DNA of 64,000 bases from the NCBI GenBank assembly GCA_021613535.1, contig CP075492.1:20290755-20354754 (forward strand), given 5' to 3'. Positions 20,136-32,800 of this stretch are shown piece by piece. The stretch is from Adineta vaga. Lineage: Eukaryota; Rotifera. How positions within the stretch are numbered: position 1 is the stretch's first letter; each line of letters begins with the position of its first letter. The notes under the pieces were generated by a model. That model was not told where the DNA came from, made no database searches, and saw nothing but the letters and a program-made list of their open reading frames with translations. A program made the translations under genes and the position numbers.

Positions 20136-20910
20136 TTAATCGTTTTTTAATTTGTTTAATGGAATATATACTTCAGCACTATTCATAGCAGTAAATCCTC
20201 CAGCAATTAGAACATTTCCATTTTGTAAAACAGTTGATGAGTGTAATTCTCTTTGATCATTCATATTATCCTCGATTGTCCAAGTGCCCGTTTGAGGATC
20301 ATACAATTCACCAGAATTTAACGCACCTGAACAGACATCTCCACCAGCAACTAAAACTTTTCCATTTGATAACACAGATGCTGTATGATATTGTTTACCA
20401 TCAGTGAGAGTTCCAGTAATTGACCAAGTTTCTGTTAATGGATCATATAATTCAGAACTTGTAGAACATCCTCCACTAGTGACTAATACTTTTCCATCAT
20501 GTAAAACAGATGTTCTATGTGACATTCACGCAATATTCATACTACGAGTCAACGTCCAGATTCCACTTGTTGGATCATACAATTCAGCACTACTGAAAAA
20601 ACCTTCTACACCAGTAATTAAAACTTTTCCATTTGGTAATACAATTGCTACAGCAAACATTCGTCCATCTTTCATATTATCAACACTTGTCCAAGTTCCA
20701 TTTGATGAATCATAAATTTCGGTAGTGTTATCCGTTCCACTCATTGATAATACTTGTCCATTTTTTAGTACGACAGCTGTATGTCGATATCGTGCATTAT
20801 TCATACTACCAGTTACTGTCCAATTTCCTGATAATGGATCGTATAACTCACAATTTGTTATAGCCGTAGCTCGACCATTGTCACCACCAGTCACTAATAC
20901 TTTTCTATTA
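20136..20910 (-). pseudogene. Kelch-repeat protein fragment, one nonsense codon, cut by mariner
   Basis: About five Kelch-type repeats of the form NGKVLVTGG...SxELYDPxxGxWTxTGSMNxAR, closely like the gene at 31.4-34.5 kb. The two open pieces are in one frame, separated by a TGA at 20523-20525. At this place other repeats have SMNxAR, so CGA to TGA is the simplest explanation. Upstream the frame runs straight into the mariner end at 20910. I cannot find the preceding repeats beyond 22222. Confidence 0.75.
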
Positions 20911-22219
20911 TTGGGTTGGTGCATAATTAACGACCGTTTTTTTTTCTCCTAAGTTTATTCAATAAAAGAACAAAGTACACTCAATACATGTTCAAATGGT
21001 CATTCTGGAGCATAATCGCCACCTACTTCAATAACTGCTTCCCATTTGCTTGGTAAAAGATCGATTCCATGTGCAAAAAAGTGACGATCTTTGGATGCTA
21101 TCCACGCTTTGACATCATCGACAAGATCGTCCAGATCATCGTAGACTTTGTCTGCCTGCCAATTTTTAAGTGAACGATTGACGTGATAATCTGTAGGAGC
21201 TTCGGTGGGAGAATAGGGTGGGTGTTCAAGAAGTTCCCATCCTTTGTCGTCGATTGATTGGGTTACTTGATGTGCGACGTGGGGCTTGGCGTTGTCATGG
21301 TGAAACACGATGTGATTCTTCTTGCGAGGTCGTTTCACTTTAATAGCGGCTTCCAAACGATCGAGTTGAGTTGAATAGACGTCGCTGTTAATGTTGTGCT
21401 GCTTTTTTCCGTTTCTGTCAGGAATAGGCCATTCATGCTTCACATCCTTGTCGTCCCACCAGTAACAAAAACTTTGTTGGCGAACTTGAGTAATGATTTC
21501 CCAGTGAATAATTCCTGAGCGGTCCCATCATACACACCACATGGCCTTCTTGCAGTGAAAGTTTCGTGAAATACCTTTCGGGGATTGGCCACGGTTAACA
21601 CACATCTTCTTTCGCTTGACGTTTTTGAAGAGTAACCATGACTCATCTCCGGTGACGAAGAACTGAAGAAATGGATTTTGGTCGTTTCGCTGAAGCAATT
21701 GGTTGAAGATGCGCACTCGCTCGGTCTTGTTATGATCGGAGAGTTCATGAGGGACCCGCCCAGCCAGTTTCCATACTTTTCCTAAGTCTCTAAGCCGTCT
21801 AACAATGGTCGAATGGTCGACATTGAATTGCTCGGCCAACATTCGTGTAGTCAAACTTTCACCCTCTTCCACCGCTTGCAGAAGAGCTTGATCATCAAAA
21901 TTAGACAAACGACCTCTTCCTTCTTCATCTTCTAAGCTTGTGTTGCCGGATTTAAAACGTTCAAACCATCTTCGAACCTGTCGTTCACCGATTGTTCCTT
22001 GGTCGAAGAGTTCGTTGAGATCACGCCATGCCTCGGCGGCAGTGTGACCTTTCTCGAAGTGGTAGAGCATAATATGACGTATATGAACGTGGTTATCAAC
22101 ACGCATTCTTACTAACAAATGTCGGCGATACTATCTGAAAAAATTTTTAGACGAAATGTCAAATTAAAAAGGTTCAAAAGACGGTAATAAAAACGGTCGT
22201 TAATTATGCACCAACCCAA
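20911..22219 (-). mobile_element. mariner element (DD34D), 1.3 kb
   Basis: Inverted ends TTGGGTTGGTGCATAATTAA resemble the TTAGGTTGGTGCA ends of the mariner family. TA flanks both ends (20909-20910, 22220-22221). Length 1309 bp is normal for mariner. It is inserted in the Kelch pseudogene. Confidence 0.9.
21000..22118 (-). pseudogene. mariner transposase, frameshifted
   Basis: The N-terminal helix-turn-helix region is intact (HIRHIMLYHFEKGHTAAEA; VDHSTIVRRLRDLGKVWKL). The first catalytic block is VTGDESWL, the second HHDNAKPH, the third PTDYH, 34 residues after the second, so DD34D. The region near 21430-21540 is split over three frames, so at least two indels inactivate it. Confidence 0.85.
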
Positions 22220-22221
22220 TA

Positions 22222-24590
22222 CAAAAATAATTCCTAAGACGATCAAATTAATCTAAAGAGTGGCGTCTTCACTTTTGTAGAATAGACGATGTGGTTTGAT
22301 AAAGTGAAGTTATCGTTGATTCTTGATCTTTTGAAGAATTCTTTAAATCATGCTGATTCAAATTAGTTCAGAATAATGAACAATGAAACGATACGTTAGA
22401 ACAGAAAGACTATCTCCTTTCTACGTAACGAAGAGACGACTATTCATATAGTACAAGTTGACACTTTGTTTATTTTAAGTACGATTAGATCGATAAAGTC
22501 GCATTGTTCTGACTTTATCTTTTTCCATTTGCCTTCTAAGTTATTCAATGAGAAAAATGTGTGATTAATTAAATACTTATTCCGAAATTGTAATCGAATT
22601 TGATGCTGCTTGAATACCTTCACTGTTGTAATACTTACATTGACTATTACTCATACCATGTTCTCTTCTTTTTATGAGCCATCATCAAATTGACAAATTA
22701 GAGAGATTTTCTGATCGACGTAGTGTTTTTTTCATAAGTTTATTTGTTTAACTTATTCTCGATCAATGTCGAGCAAATATCGTTTCATCAATCTTTTTTA
22801 AAGTCCCCGAAAAGGGTCAGGTTCCACAAAGGATTGATTATAAATACCTTTGGTTGTTGTTGTACAGTTTGACCGATCAATACGCAGGAATTTTATCGAC
22901 GATTTTCAAACTATATGATGGTCGATCAGGTAACAACTTGACAGCATTGATTGAAGAGAAGGTGAACTAAATAGCCAAAGTACCACAGACATTGTAGACA
23001 ATTTTACCAAACAAGAACGCTGTTGATGTTACCAGGAGCTAGTGAATAAGTCGAATGAATGAATGGAACAAGTTCGTGACTATTTATAGTCTGGTATGAA
23101 GAAGATTGTTATCTGTTTTCTCTTGTCTAGACTATAGTTTTCATCAAGTTCATTTGTCCATGACGATAACCATTTCTATATCAAAATCGATGTGTTTCTG
23201 ACATGTCAGTGCATGATCGGGTTTAGTCTGTCTTTGTGATCTTCTTAGACATGTGTCATTAGCTATCTACAGTGTATGTGTTTATATTGATATCTTCTGA
23301 TCATTTGTATTCATTGCGGTTATCCATCTATCTTCTTCCTGTTCTCTTTCTCTCCTTATCTCACGAGGGACGTATACATTGAAGGAAAGAGAACGAATAC
23401 AAGAGAACACAGTATCACAGTGCATAATATTTCACAATTGCCGATATGTTTTTCGCTACAATGCTAAAAATCTTTGTCATTTCACGTCACGTATACTATT
23501 TTCATTTTTTCCATTGCATATCACATATTTAGTTAATTCATATTGGAATCATGTGAAACAGTGCCGTTTTCTTTGCAAATTGAACACAGTCATTTTTTCT
23601 GATAACGTACATTGGGAATACTCAGTCAATATAGATAGATGATCTGATATAGACTGATTTAGAGTTATGCATTACAATAAATGCGCTAGTGACGTTCAGA
23701 AAAATTGAAAGGGTTTCTTCTATCTGTTTTTTTTCTCCCTGAAAGAAAAACAGATAGAAAAAATCTTCAGCTCTGTTGTGAATAGTTTTCTCGATTAAAG
23801 AATGAATTTTCAGAAACATATGAATAGATTCCTTGAACTTTTCCAAAAAGGTGTTTATTGAAGGATTAAGTTCCTGTTTAATCATCATTAGCTAAAGAGG
23901 CTATATCTAATCTAACTGAATAAAAAAATGGATATGAAACATAGTCGACAACACTAGAAACAATGTAACAGAACGATAATAACATGCGAGACGGACGTCT
24001 ATCGTGACCTAATGAACGGAACACAAAAAGATAAGTGGATGGCAGAACAGAAAGAAAAAAGCATCTACCAGTGAAATGATGTGAGATCGAATGATTTTTT
24101 TTCCGCGCAGATAGGAATGCTCTTTTTATCGAAAAAACGTGAATTTATTCTATTGCGAATTTCGCTAAAATAATCCTATATTTAGAGGAAATAGAAACTA
24201 TTTCAAATACTAAATGAATTTCAATAAATAAACACAGAAATTGCTTTCTGTTATTCCGAAGCTTTGGTTACATAGAGATTTTCTCACCATGAAAAAGTAT
24301 GTCACTGTCTCACTATTTGTTGTCCACAATCATTAACCAGTAGCCATTAGTTTGTCACTAATCTTGACAGAAAATTCATAATTGATTAAGAATAAAACGT
24401 ATCCAATAGAAAAAGCGTTCATGTTTCTCATTGGAGCACGAAGATGTCTTTTCATGAAGAAAATTTCGATTCTCAGTTAATTAGGAATCTTCTTTTTACA
24501 ACACAAGCGTGATGATAACTCACTCATAGCAGAAAACAAACAGTATAACGTTCATAGATAAAGATATTCTTTCTACCATATTGATTGTAA
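22222..24590. other. Long non-coding region
   Basis: About 2.4 kb. Only short chance ORFs. A small hairpin at about 23717-23761 (TTCTATCTG...CAGATAGAA) is visible. No gene can be supported. Confidence 0.45.
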
Positions 24591-24905
24591 CTTTTGTTCC
24601 TATAGAAACAGCGTCCTGGCGTCCTACTGCTGATTATATATGATACGGAACCGTTTAGAACGCCAGGACGCTGTTTCTATAGGAACAAAATTCCACATCC
24701 ATAGTGATGAAAATTCCTTGAGAAGAGCGTCTTTCAAATGAATCTCACTTACAAGTGACTCATCGGGACGCTAGGACGCTTTATGTTAGAACGATTTTTT
24801 CTTCCTAGTTAACTTTAATTTTTTTCTATGTAGATTCGGCGTCCTGGCTTTTATTTAGCCCCGTATAATATATGTTCAGTAGTCGAATGACAGGACGCAG
24901 GTTCT
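24590..24905. repeat. Hairpin and cluster of GCGTCCTGG/CCAGGACGC motifs
   Basis: Long inverted repeat: TTTGTTCCTATAGAAACAGC... at about 24594 pairs with ...GCTGTTTCTATAGGAACAAA ending at about 24690, including GCGTCCTGGCGT / ACGCCAGGACGC. Single GGACGC/GCGTCC motifs follow at about 24768-24781, 24839 and 24891. It is unlike any other part of the window. Confidence 0.6.
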
Positions 24906-25712
24906 AAATACAAGAATATCATATTGAATTCATATTAAGGAATTGGTATAAGGTAGCTTCTTAGCATTGGATAAATGTCTAGGATACACGAAAACCATAA
25001 CTATCATCGCCTTCCGTTTTTGATTAGTCGATTTTATGACTCTAAAAACCTGATTAGTTATGTGACGCGATGAGATGGTGAACCAAAACATATTTATATT
25101 ATGTGATCTTTGACACTGACATATGCACACTAACTACATTTTTCTCATATGGCCTCTCCTTTCGGTTGAGGGAAACATATGATGACGCTGACTATCTCAG
25201 CTACCAACGCTCTCTCAACGTGTTCTTCCAACTTCAACCTGCACTCTTCCGCATACACGTCTCAACCAAGATCTAACCTCGAAGTCCCTCCCAAGCCATG
25301 TCTTATGAAGTTCTGAGCATTTTCGGAAAAAATGTTTTTTTGACCTTTGACCCTGACACAAGATATTCAGCTATGTTTAGAAAGTGAAAAACAACGACGA
25401 GCTAACCTTAGTGTTTGTGAATGCGCTATAGAATCAACAACGGTTATGATAGAAAGTCTTCAACGAATATCTAATTTAGATATATCAAAATGGACTGATA
25501 CATCAAATGTAATTAATTTGTCCAAAACAAAGATGCTATCATACACTGGTACAAACTAGTAAATGAGCTTACTGATCAAAGAGTAGAACTATTTTTTTAG
25601 TATTATTTTATTTATTTAATCATGAAATTTTAGTTTCTTCTACAAAAATCTAACTTCAATGTTCCATAATGCCTTTTTTTCAACAACTGTCACACGTTGT
25701 TTTTTATGATTA
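24906..25712. other. Non-coding region before the sulfotransferase pseudogene
   Basis: Holds one 70-codon ORF at 25347-25559 with no recognised features; no support as a gene. Confidence 0.4.
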
Positions 25713-26799
25713 TTACTGCTGATGAGTTTTTAGGAACATATTAATGTACTCTTTATAATTTTTCTCTATTGTTTCACGTTTCATTCCAAATTCCTCCAAT
25801 GTAAAGGTATTACGACCTTGTTTACCTTGAGGATTATCACGAAGCCAACTAAGCATAGCTTGTTCAACGTCCATTGACAATGTCATATTAAAATGTTTAT
25901 AAATTCGACAAATATTATCAATCGGTTGCGTGAATAAATCCTCGTAGAGTATATCTAAAACAGGTACATGTGTATTGGTTTTTCGAAATTTCACAAGTCT
26001 TTCCGATTATTGCATTGGATTCGTCTTTATCAAAGTACACATTCACATAAGCCATAGCTAGACGAGCACATGAAGGAAATGCTTCATCCAATCGACGATG
26101 TGTCATCATGATCAATAAAGCATCCGGATAAAATTTTAACAAATTATCTATGTAAAGTATATGAGCTGTCGTTTTAAAAAGTCAATGAGATTGAGGTTCA
26201 CCAACACTATTTAACATTTGAAGAAATATTTTGTGATATTGATAGATGAAATCTTTATTTGCATCATCTAGACACCATGTTGCAAAATCGTTTTCATGAT
26301 AATCCGTAAGTAAATAATGGGCCCAGTTTAGACCAGCTTAAGAAAGAATAGAAAGATCTTCTTCATAAGAAAAATGAGGATGAGAAGCTCACATCTCTTG
26401 CTCATAATTAACAAAGCCTAATGAATTGAGCATTTCACTGTGTGCCTTGATAATTTCCTTATGTTGTTTATTTCTTGAAGTGTCAGAACGAGCTACAGGT
26501 GAAATTGGATTCATCATATCCATCAAAAGAGGTGCTCGACATGCCGGATTACAAGAAAGTGAGTTATACAGAAGTGTTGTGCCAGTACGAGGTAAACCAC
26601 GTACTACCAATGGTGATTTTATTGTTTGTTTTGTTACTTCTAATTATCGTTTAGAAACTATATAATTAAGAACATTTTTGCAAATTGAATAATTCCTTTC
26701 AAGTGTTAAACAGTAAAGATGCCGTCCAATTGATGATAATTGATTGTTGACAAGAATAGAACGAGCATTGACTTGATATGCATGTAAGATATCCATATA
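25713..26799 (-). pseudogene. Sulfotransferase pseudogene, 5' end cut by a Tc1/mariner-type element
   Basis: The phosphosulfate loop VVRGLPRTGTTLLYNSL (minus, about 26610-26560) and the following LLMDMMNPISPVAR and GLNWAHYLLTDY blocks identify a P-loop sulfotransferase of the Sulfotransfer_3 type, a different branch from the gene at 14937. Lesions: TAA upstream of the loop (about 26645), a small frame change near 26395, TGA in place of Trp at about 26188 (SH*LFKT), and a frameshift near 26000 before RKTNTHVPVLDILYEDL. The 5' side ends at the TA of the element at 26800. Confidence 0.8.
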
Positions 26800-28102
26800 C
26801 AGGGTGTCCCAGAAATAACCTACTAAAAAAAATTATTTTTCTCCGCCAATTCTCAATCAAATTGGACATTCTTTTTTTTATCTGAAAGGGCATTCTTCAA
26901 AGTTTTATTTAAAGAAAAAAGTTTCATAAGTACTGCTCGAACGTGTTACCATTCACATCAATACAAAATTTTAATCTTTTCAGAAGAGAATCAAAAACAT
27001 TTTGTAATGTTTCTTTTTTTATAGACTTGATTTCTTTTTCAATTCTGTTCATTAATTCATTGATATCTTTGATCTTGCTTGTGTACACTTTTGTCTTGAT
27101 GTAACCCCACAAAAAAAAAGTCCAGAGGTGTGAGATCTGGAGATCGAGGAGCCCAAGATATTGGACCACCTCTTCCAATCCATCTTTCATCAAAATTTTC
27201 ATCTAACCATGCACGAACTTGTTTTGAAAAATGTGGTGGCGCACCATCTTGTTGGAAAATAACTTTTTGTTCAGCCTTTTCGTCTTTAAAATTGGATTAA
27301 AGTAATCTTTTAATAACTCCAGATAATTCTGCTGGTTGACTGTTTCATCATTAAAAAAGTAAGGACCGATTATTTGTGTTTTTGACATTGCACACCACAC
27401 ATTGATCTTAGCCGAATTCATAGCAACATCGACAGTAATATGTGGATTACTTGTTGACCAAATGCGGCAATTATGCTTGTTCACAATCCCGGAAAGATAG
27501 AAACATGATTCATCCGAAAAGAAAACATTACCATCATTTGCTTGATCTTCAAGAATGGGTATTAAATATTCGGACATTTCAACACGCAGATCCATATCTT
27601 CATCATACAATTGCTGAGTACAATGCATCATATATGGCTTAAATCCGATAATATCACGCATTATTCGATGTGCCTGGCTCTTCGAAATGTTCGTGTCTCG
27701 AGCAACACTTCTTACAGTGTTGATCGGTTCCGTGCTCAAAACCTCTTCAACTTCGTCAATCTTATCTTCAGTTATTGCTGTTGGACTTCCCGGAGGACTG
27801 ATATCTTGAACTGAACCAGTCTCGAGAAACTTTTGATAGATTGCTGTAATTGCATGCCTTTCTGGAATTTCAGTTGCTTCTTGTCGCCGTAATTCGCGGA
27901 TAACCGTTATAGGAGACTCGAATTTTGCCATTAAGATGACGACCTGGATTTTAGTCTCCAAAGAGTATCGCATGATAGAGATCTGAAATAAAACAAAACT
28001 TTGAAGAATGCCCTTTCAGATAAAAAAAAGAATGTCCAATTTGATTGAGAATTGGCGGAGAAAAATAATTTTTTTTTGGTAGGTTATTTCTGGGACACCC
28101 TG
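26800..28102 (-). mobile_element. Tc1/mariner-superfamily element (DD41D-like), 1.3 kb
   Basis: Near-perfect inverted repeats of more than 100 bp start CAGGGTGTCCCAGAAATAAC. Both ends are flanked by TA (26798-26799, 28103-28104). The interior is a single broken transposase on the minus strand. Confidence 0.9.
26924..27973 (-). pseudogene. DD41D-type transposase, frameshifted
   Basis: ATG at 27973. An N-terminal helix-turn-helix domain is followed by the catalytic blocks VFFSDESCF and FQQDGAPPH. SPDLTPLDFF has its last D 41 residues after the second by my count, so DD41D (rosa-like) rather than DD34D. The second block is reached only after a frameshift near 27290, and another shift lies near 27115. 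Otherwise it is nearly full length, suggesting recent loss. Confidence 0.8.
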
Positions 28103-28191
28103 TAGTTGATTATAACTAGATTTCTAACAGTATAGTTTGATCTCGACTTGATTTGAAGTTTTTATACTTTTTGAATCGAACTAGAGATATC

Positions 28192-28245
28192 TAAGCCAAC
28201 TGATGAGACTCTTAGCCGGGTCGAAACACGTGTCTTGGTAGCTGA
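28192..28245 (+). ncRNA. Hammerhead ribozyme next to C-rich telomeric tract
   Basis: Full core: CTGATGA (28200-28206), stem II GACTC/GGGTC with loop TTAGCC, GAAAC, a short palindromic stem III (ACACGTGT), GTC with predicted cleavage after 28234, and stem I GCCAA/TTGGTAGC. The C-rich tract starts only a few bases later. This is the known 3'-end arrangement of Athena/Terminon RNA. Confidence 0.85.
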
Positions 28246-28246
28246 T

Positions 28247-28354
28247 CTCACCCCACACCCTCACCCCACACCCTCACCCCACACCCTCACCCCTCACCCC
28301 ACACCCTCACCCCACACCCTCACACCCTCACCCTCACCCTCACCCTCACCCACC
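28247..28354 (+). repeat. Interstitial telomeric tract, C-rich on +, 108 bp
   Basis: CTCACCCCACACC units, later CACCCT units only. It is the longest C-rich tract here, directly after the hammerhead, so the element lies to its left and the former chromosome interior to its right. Confidence 0.85.
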
Positions 28355-28830
28355 TGTGTCGGGCATGATGTTAAAATTCGAAACTAATCAACAATAATAA
28401 GAAAAATATCCCTATATATAATATTTTGAGCCGTTCATGACTTCAAATATTTCCAAACAAACCAATTTTAATATGTATGGTAGTAAGTTTTTATCAGGTG
28501 TGAATTGCCAAGATATATCGAAATGTTCCAGACCGTACCTGATAGTTCACAATTCACTGATACTTCCAAGCAGTATATTTAGATAAAATCTTGATCGTGA
28601 AGAATTAGTTTTGATCGTATGTGTCATCGTATTGATAAATAATGTGTTTGTTGATCAATTCAATTCATTCAAAACAGATTTTAAGAATAAATGAGAAAAG
28701 AAATCAAGAATACAATATGTGAAAAAGAAACAAAATGATTAAAATGAAGTTAGTGGAATACAAAAAAAGAAGAAAAAAAATGAAACAAATTACATGTCTT
28801 GTGATAAAATATCTCATCATAGATAAGTTC
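28355..28830. other. Non-coding between telomeric tract and vWA pseudogene
   Basis: No ORF supported; AT-rich. Confidence 0.4.
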
Positions 28831-29248
28831 ACATTTAGGATGTAAACGATTTTTTGATAAAGTTGTGCTGCAGCTTCACTACCTACTTTTCTCAGAACTT
28901 CTTTAGTAACAAAATGAGTAAGCAATTCAGCACCTTCCGTCGAATAGATATCTAATTGTTTATAATGTCCTGATGTCTCTCGGGCAATTTCTTCAAAATT
29001 CTCTTTTGCTCCGTCATGCATATAAAATGTATGAATAGGAATATTTTTATTTTTTAACTTTTTCAATTCGACTTTGTAATGTGTGGGAGTTTTATAGACA
29101 TTCTTACTCCAATATTCTTCTCCACCATCGCTTTTTCACTCTTAGCTGTTGCACCTCCGATTAAAATAACTTTGGAAATCCCTTCAGGTTGTTCACTTTG
29201 TTGAAAAGCATGCCATAATCGTATCACTATACAGTAATTGTTATGCAT
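28830..29248 (-). pseudogene. von Willebrand factor A domain protein, fragment
   Basis: Two pieces from one vWA domain: SKVILIGGATAKSEK (29248-29100) and, in another frame, EEYWSKNVYKTPTHYKVELKKL-KNKNIPIHTFYMHDGAKENFEEIARETSGHY...GAELLTHFVTKEVLRKVG (down to about 28850). A single base lost in the A-run of GAAAAAGCGAT would explain the frame change. The N-terminal DxSxS (MIDAS) part is missing and the C-terminus runs into sequence without similarity, so this is a remnant. Confidence 0.65.
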
Positions 29249-29249
29249 T

Positions 29250-29807
29250 GAGTTAGATAAGAATAATCGAAAAGTTTGTTCTTAAAAATGGTTCAAGTAT
29301 TTAAAGATAATTATGTCAAAAAATTTTTATATTAATAAATATATAATTTGAATAAAGTTTTGTTCAAATATGTTTCGTAAAAATAATAGAATTAAAAATA
29401 AAATTATTTTAATTGTCGAAAAAATATCTTAAAATTTTCTGGTGCAAAATCAAAAACAAACTATCTAGTTCGTTTGATAATTCTAGTCAATTTTCAAAAG
29501 TTCATTGAAAGATAAACTGTAAATAATTTTCATAGAGTTCAAATAGTTCACATGATATTGCACAACAATAAAAAAAAGACATTAAACTAACAAATTTTGA
29601 CATCAGAAAACCGACAAGGACAGTATAGTCGTGTATTATCATGTTTATATGTAAAAAATTGTGGTGTAAGGACAAGATCGTAAAAGGGCCTTTTTGCATT
29701 AGAAATAATATTCCTTATCTTTTGTGATAAATGTGACAATGATAAGTATCTATTTAAAAGGTAGTTTTATATAACAAGAACTCATTCTTTTTTCATCTTA
29801 GCCTGCT
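29250..29807. other. Intergenic, upstream of the membrane-anchored Kelch gene
   Basis: AT-rich, no ORF supported; likely contains the promoter of the plus-strand gene starting at 29820. Confidence 0.4.
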
Positions 29808-29819
29808 TTGAAGGATAAT

Positions 29820-32800
29820 ATGTATAGAAACCCAAGTTTCAATGGAGATGTTACTGAAAATAATCGATTACAAAAATGGTGGCGTCATCGATGGTTTAAA
29901 ATCGGTCTCATCTCTTTTATCATTTTAACAATTATTGTAGTTACTCTCTCCTTGGTATTAAAACTTATCGTTTTCGCACCACAGAAGCCTAAAACGACTA
30001 CTACTACCACGACAACATCATCAACTTCAACATCCATAACAGCAATATCAATTTCAACAACAACAACAACGATAACATCAACATCGTTTTCAACAGCATC
30101 AAGCCCACAAACCACCACCACCACCACCACCACCACAACAACAACAACAACAACAACAACAATAACATCAACATCAACATCAATTTCAACAACAACTACG
30201 ACCAGACCTCAACAATCAGGTAAGTTTTAAAGTAAGGCTGATTAATCTTCCAAAATCCATGTTTTAAATCAGATATTTGTACTTTTGCATCTAATCCTAT
30301 GCGGGTGAGGGTGAGACACACCCTCAAGATGCATCATTCAGATTGATGAAATGAGTTTTTGGAAAATCCTTAATACACTTCCAGTCTAACCAATATCAAA
30401 TTTATCAACAACCTTCCTATTTAGAGAGTAATAAAGACTGAAATACAATATCTTTTCATATGATCTCAAAGTCACTGTGTGCTTTAAAAAGATGCATGGA
30501 AGGAAAGATATCACCCTATCAAAAAGTTTCTGACGCCAGTCAATTTATCCGACATTGAAACGCAGCCATAGTAGCATTGCAAAGGAGAGAAGGAGAGAGA
30601 GCAAATGCCAAAACCATCGAGAGAGTCGTATCGTTATTAGTTCATCTGACTTCAAACTATTGGATCAATTGAATTAGAGGATGATAGATTGATCTCATCT
30701 AATCGTGAGAGTAATTTCTTTTTCATTGGTCTCAGTTCCTGTTGCAATAGTTTTAGTGTTTTGAATACCGGCTCGGTAATCCTTCTTCTCTTCGATATTT
30801 TCGTTTTCGAAAAAATGAAGTTAAACAAGAAAATTTTGCTCACATAAAATGTTCAAGCTCAGTCTTTGATTTTGTTCAAAATGATTTTTATTCTCGTAGT
30901 CCGACTCCAATTCCATCAGCATATTTTTCTCTTGAACGCGGTTCTGGTCCTATACATCTTTCATACAAGATGACTCAAAAGTCATGCAATCGAGAAGCAA
31001 TAAAAAATTTCTGCAACGGGTCTAGAAAGCTCGCTGATGTCTTTATCATTAGTAAAGGCATATTCGCACTCCGCGTCTATAAAGACAAGATTACAAAGAA
31101 CTTCATTTAAGTAACACTGTTGACTGTATGCGGGTAAGATAACAAATATAGAAATATCAGTCTGTTTTTATGCTCGTTTCAGATAAAAATTTGATTTTTA
31201 TAGTCAACTGTAATACATTGTGTTTTTAAAAACCTTCAAATCAGCATGTCTCAGAACAAAAGTTTATCTATACTTATATGCTTCTAGTGAAAGGCATAGC
31301 AAATTTCCATCGTTTTAAAGTTACTTGAATAAAATGTAAGGACACGTACTAAATATAACCCTCACCCTCTAAAACTACTGGTACCAACATGCATTACTAA
31401 TGACTCCTTCCTCCACATTTCTTCCACGTTGAATATATTTAAATGCTTCTATCTAGGATGGTCTTTTACTGGTAACATGAATAATGCACGAAATCGACAC
31501 ACAGCATCTATATTAAGAAATGGAAAAGTGTTAGTTGCTGGTGGGGCTGGTGTACATACTCTTCTAGATAGTTCTGAGTTGTATGATGCATCTACAGGGA
31601 TTTGGACAACAACTGGTAGCATGAATCATATACGATCTGATCATACAGCATCTATATTAACAGATGGTAAAGTATTCATTACTGGCGGGCGTGATACTAA
31701 TGGTGCTCTAAATAGTGCCGAATTGTATGATCCATCAACAGAAATCTGGACAACTACGAGTAGCATGAATTATGCACGACGAGAGCATAAAGCATCAGTA
31801 TTAACAAATGGAAAAGTGTTAGTCACTGGTGGACGTAATGCGACGCATAATTTGAATAGCACTGAAATCTATGATCCATCCACAGATACTTGGACTGTCA
31901 CTGATAGTATGCATAATCCACGTTCATGGCATACAGCATCAGTATTAGCAAATGGTAAAGTATTAGTTACTGGTGGATCTAGTGATGATGGTTATCTGAA
32001 CAGTGCAGAACTATATGATTCATCAACAGAAACGTGGACAACTACTGATATCATGAATAATGCACGATTTTTTCATACTGCATCCGTATTAAGAAATGGC
32101 AATGTGTTAGTTGCTGGAGGAACTATCCGGCATGATAACTCAAGTAATACTGAATTATTTGATCCATCATCAGGAATTTGGACACCTACTGGTAGTATGC
32201 ATAACGCACGAAATAGTCATACAGCATCTGTATTAGAAGATGGAAAAGTTTTAGTTACTGGTGGAACTAGTGTTGGAGATCTATATAGTGTTGAGTTGTA
32301 TGATCCCTCACGAGGAATTTGGACAAGTATTGGTGATATGAATCATGCACGATATGATCATACAGTATCCCTGTTACCGAACGGAAAAGTATTAGTTACC
32401 GGTGGATCTTTGCATGGCCTGGGTTCTCTTGACAGTTGTGAGTTATATGATACATCAAGAGGAAGTTGGACAGCTATTGATAATATGAATAATGGAAGAT
32501 TCGACCATACATCATCGGTACTAACCAATGGAAAAGTGTTAGTCACCGGTGGATACTGGAATGGTGATGCTATAAATAGTACTGAGTTATATGATCCAAT
32601 AAAAAGAATTTGGACCATTACTGGTAGTATGAATTATGTACGAGCTGATCATGCAGCATCTGTATTAGCAGATGGAAAAGTTCTAGTCACTGGTGGACGG
32701 CGATTTAACAGTGTTTCTGTTTTCAATAGCACTGAATTGTATGATCCATTATTAGAAAAGTGGACAATTATTGATAGTATGAAATATAAACGATTTTATC

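Noticed and set aside
23379-23888. Two overlapping ORFs of about 88 codons
   Set aside because: Low-complexity, opposite strands, no conserved motif.
25347-25559. 70-codon ORF with Glu/Ser/Thr-rich sequence
   Set aside because: No homology recognised, no splice or promoter support, short.
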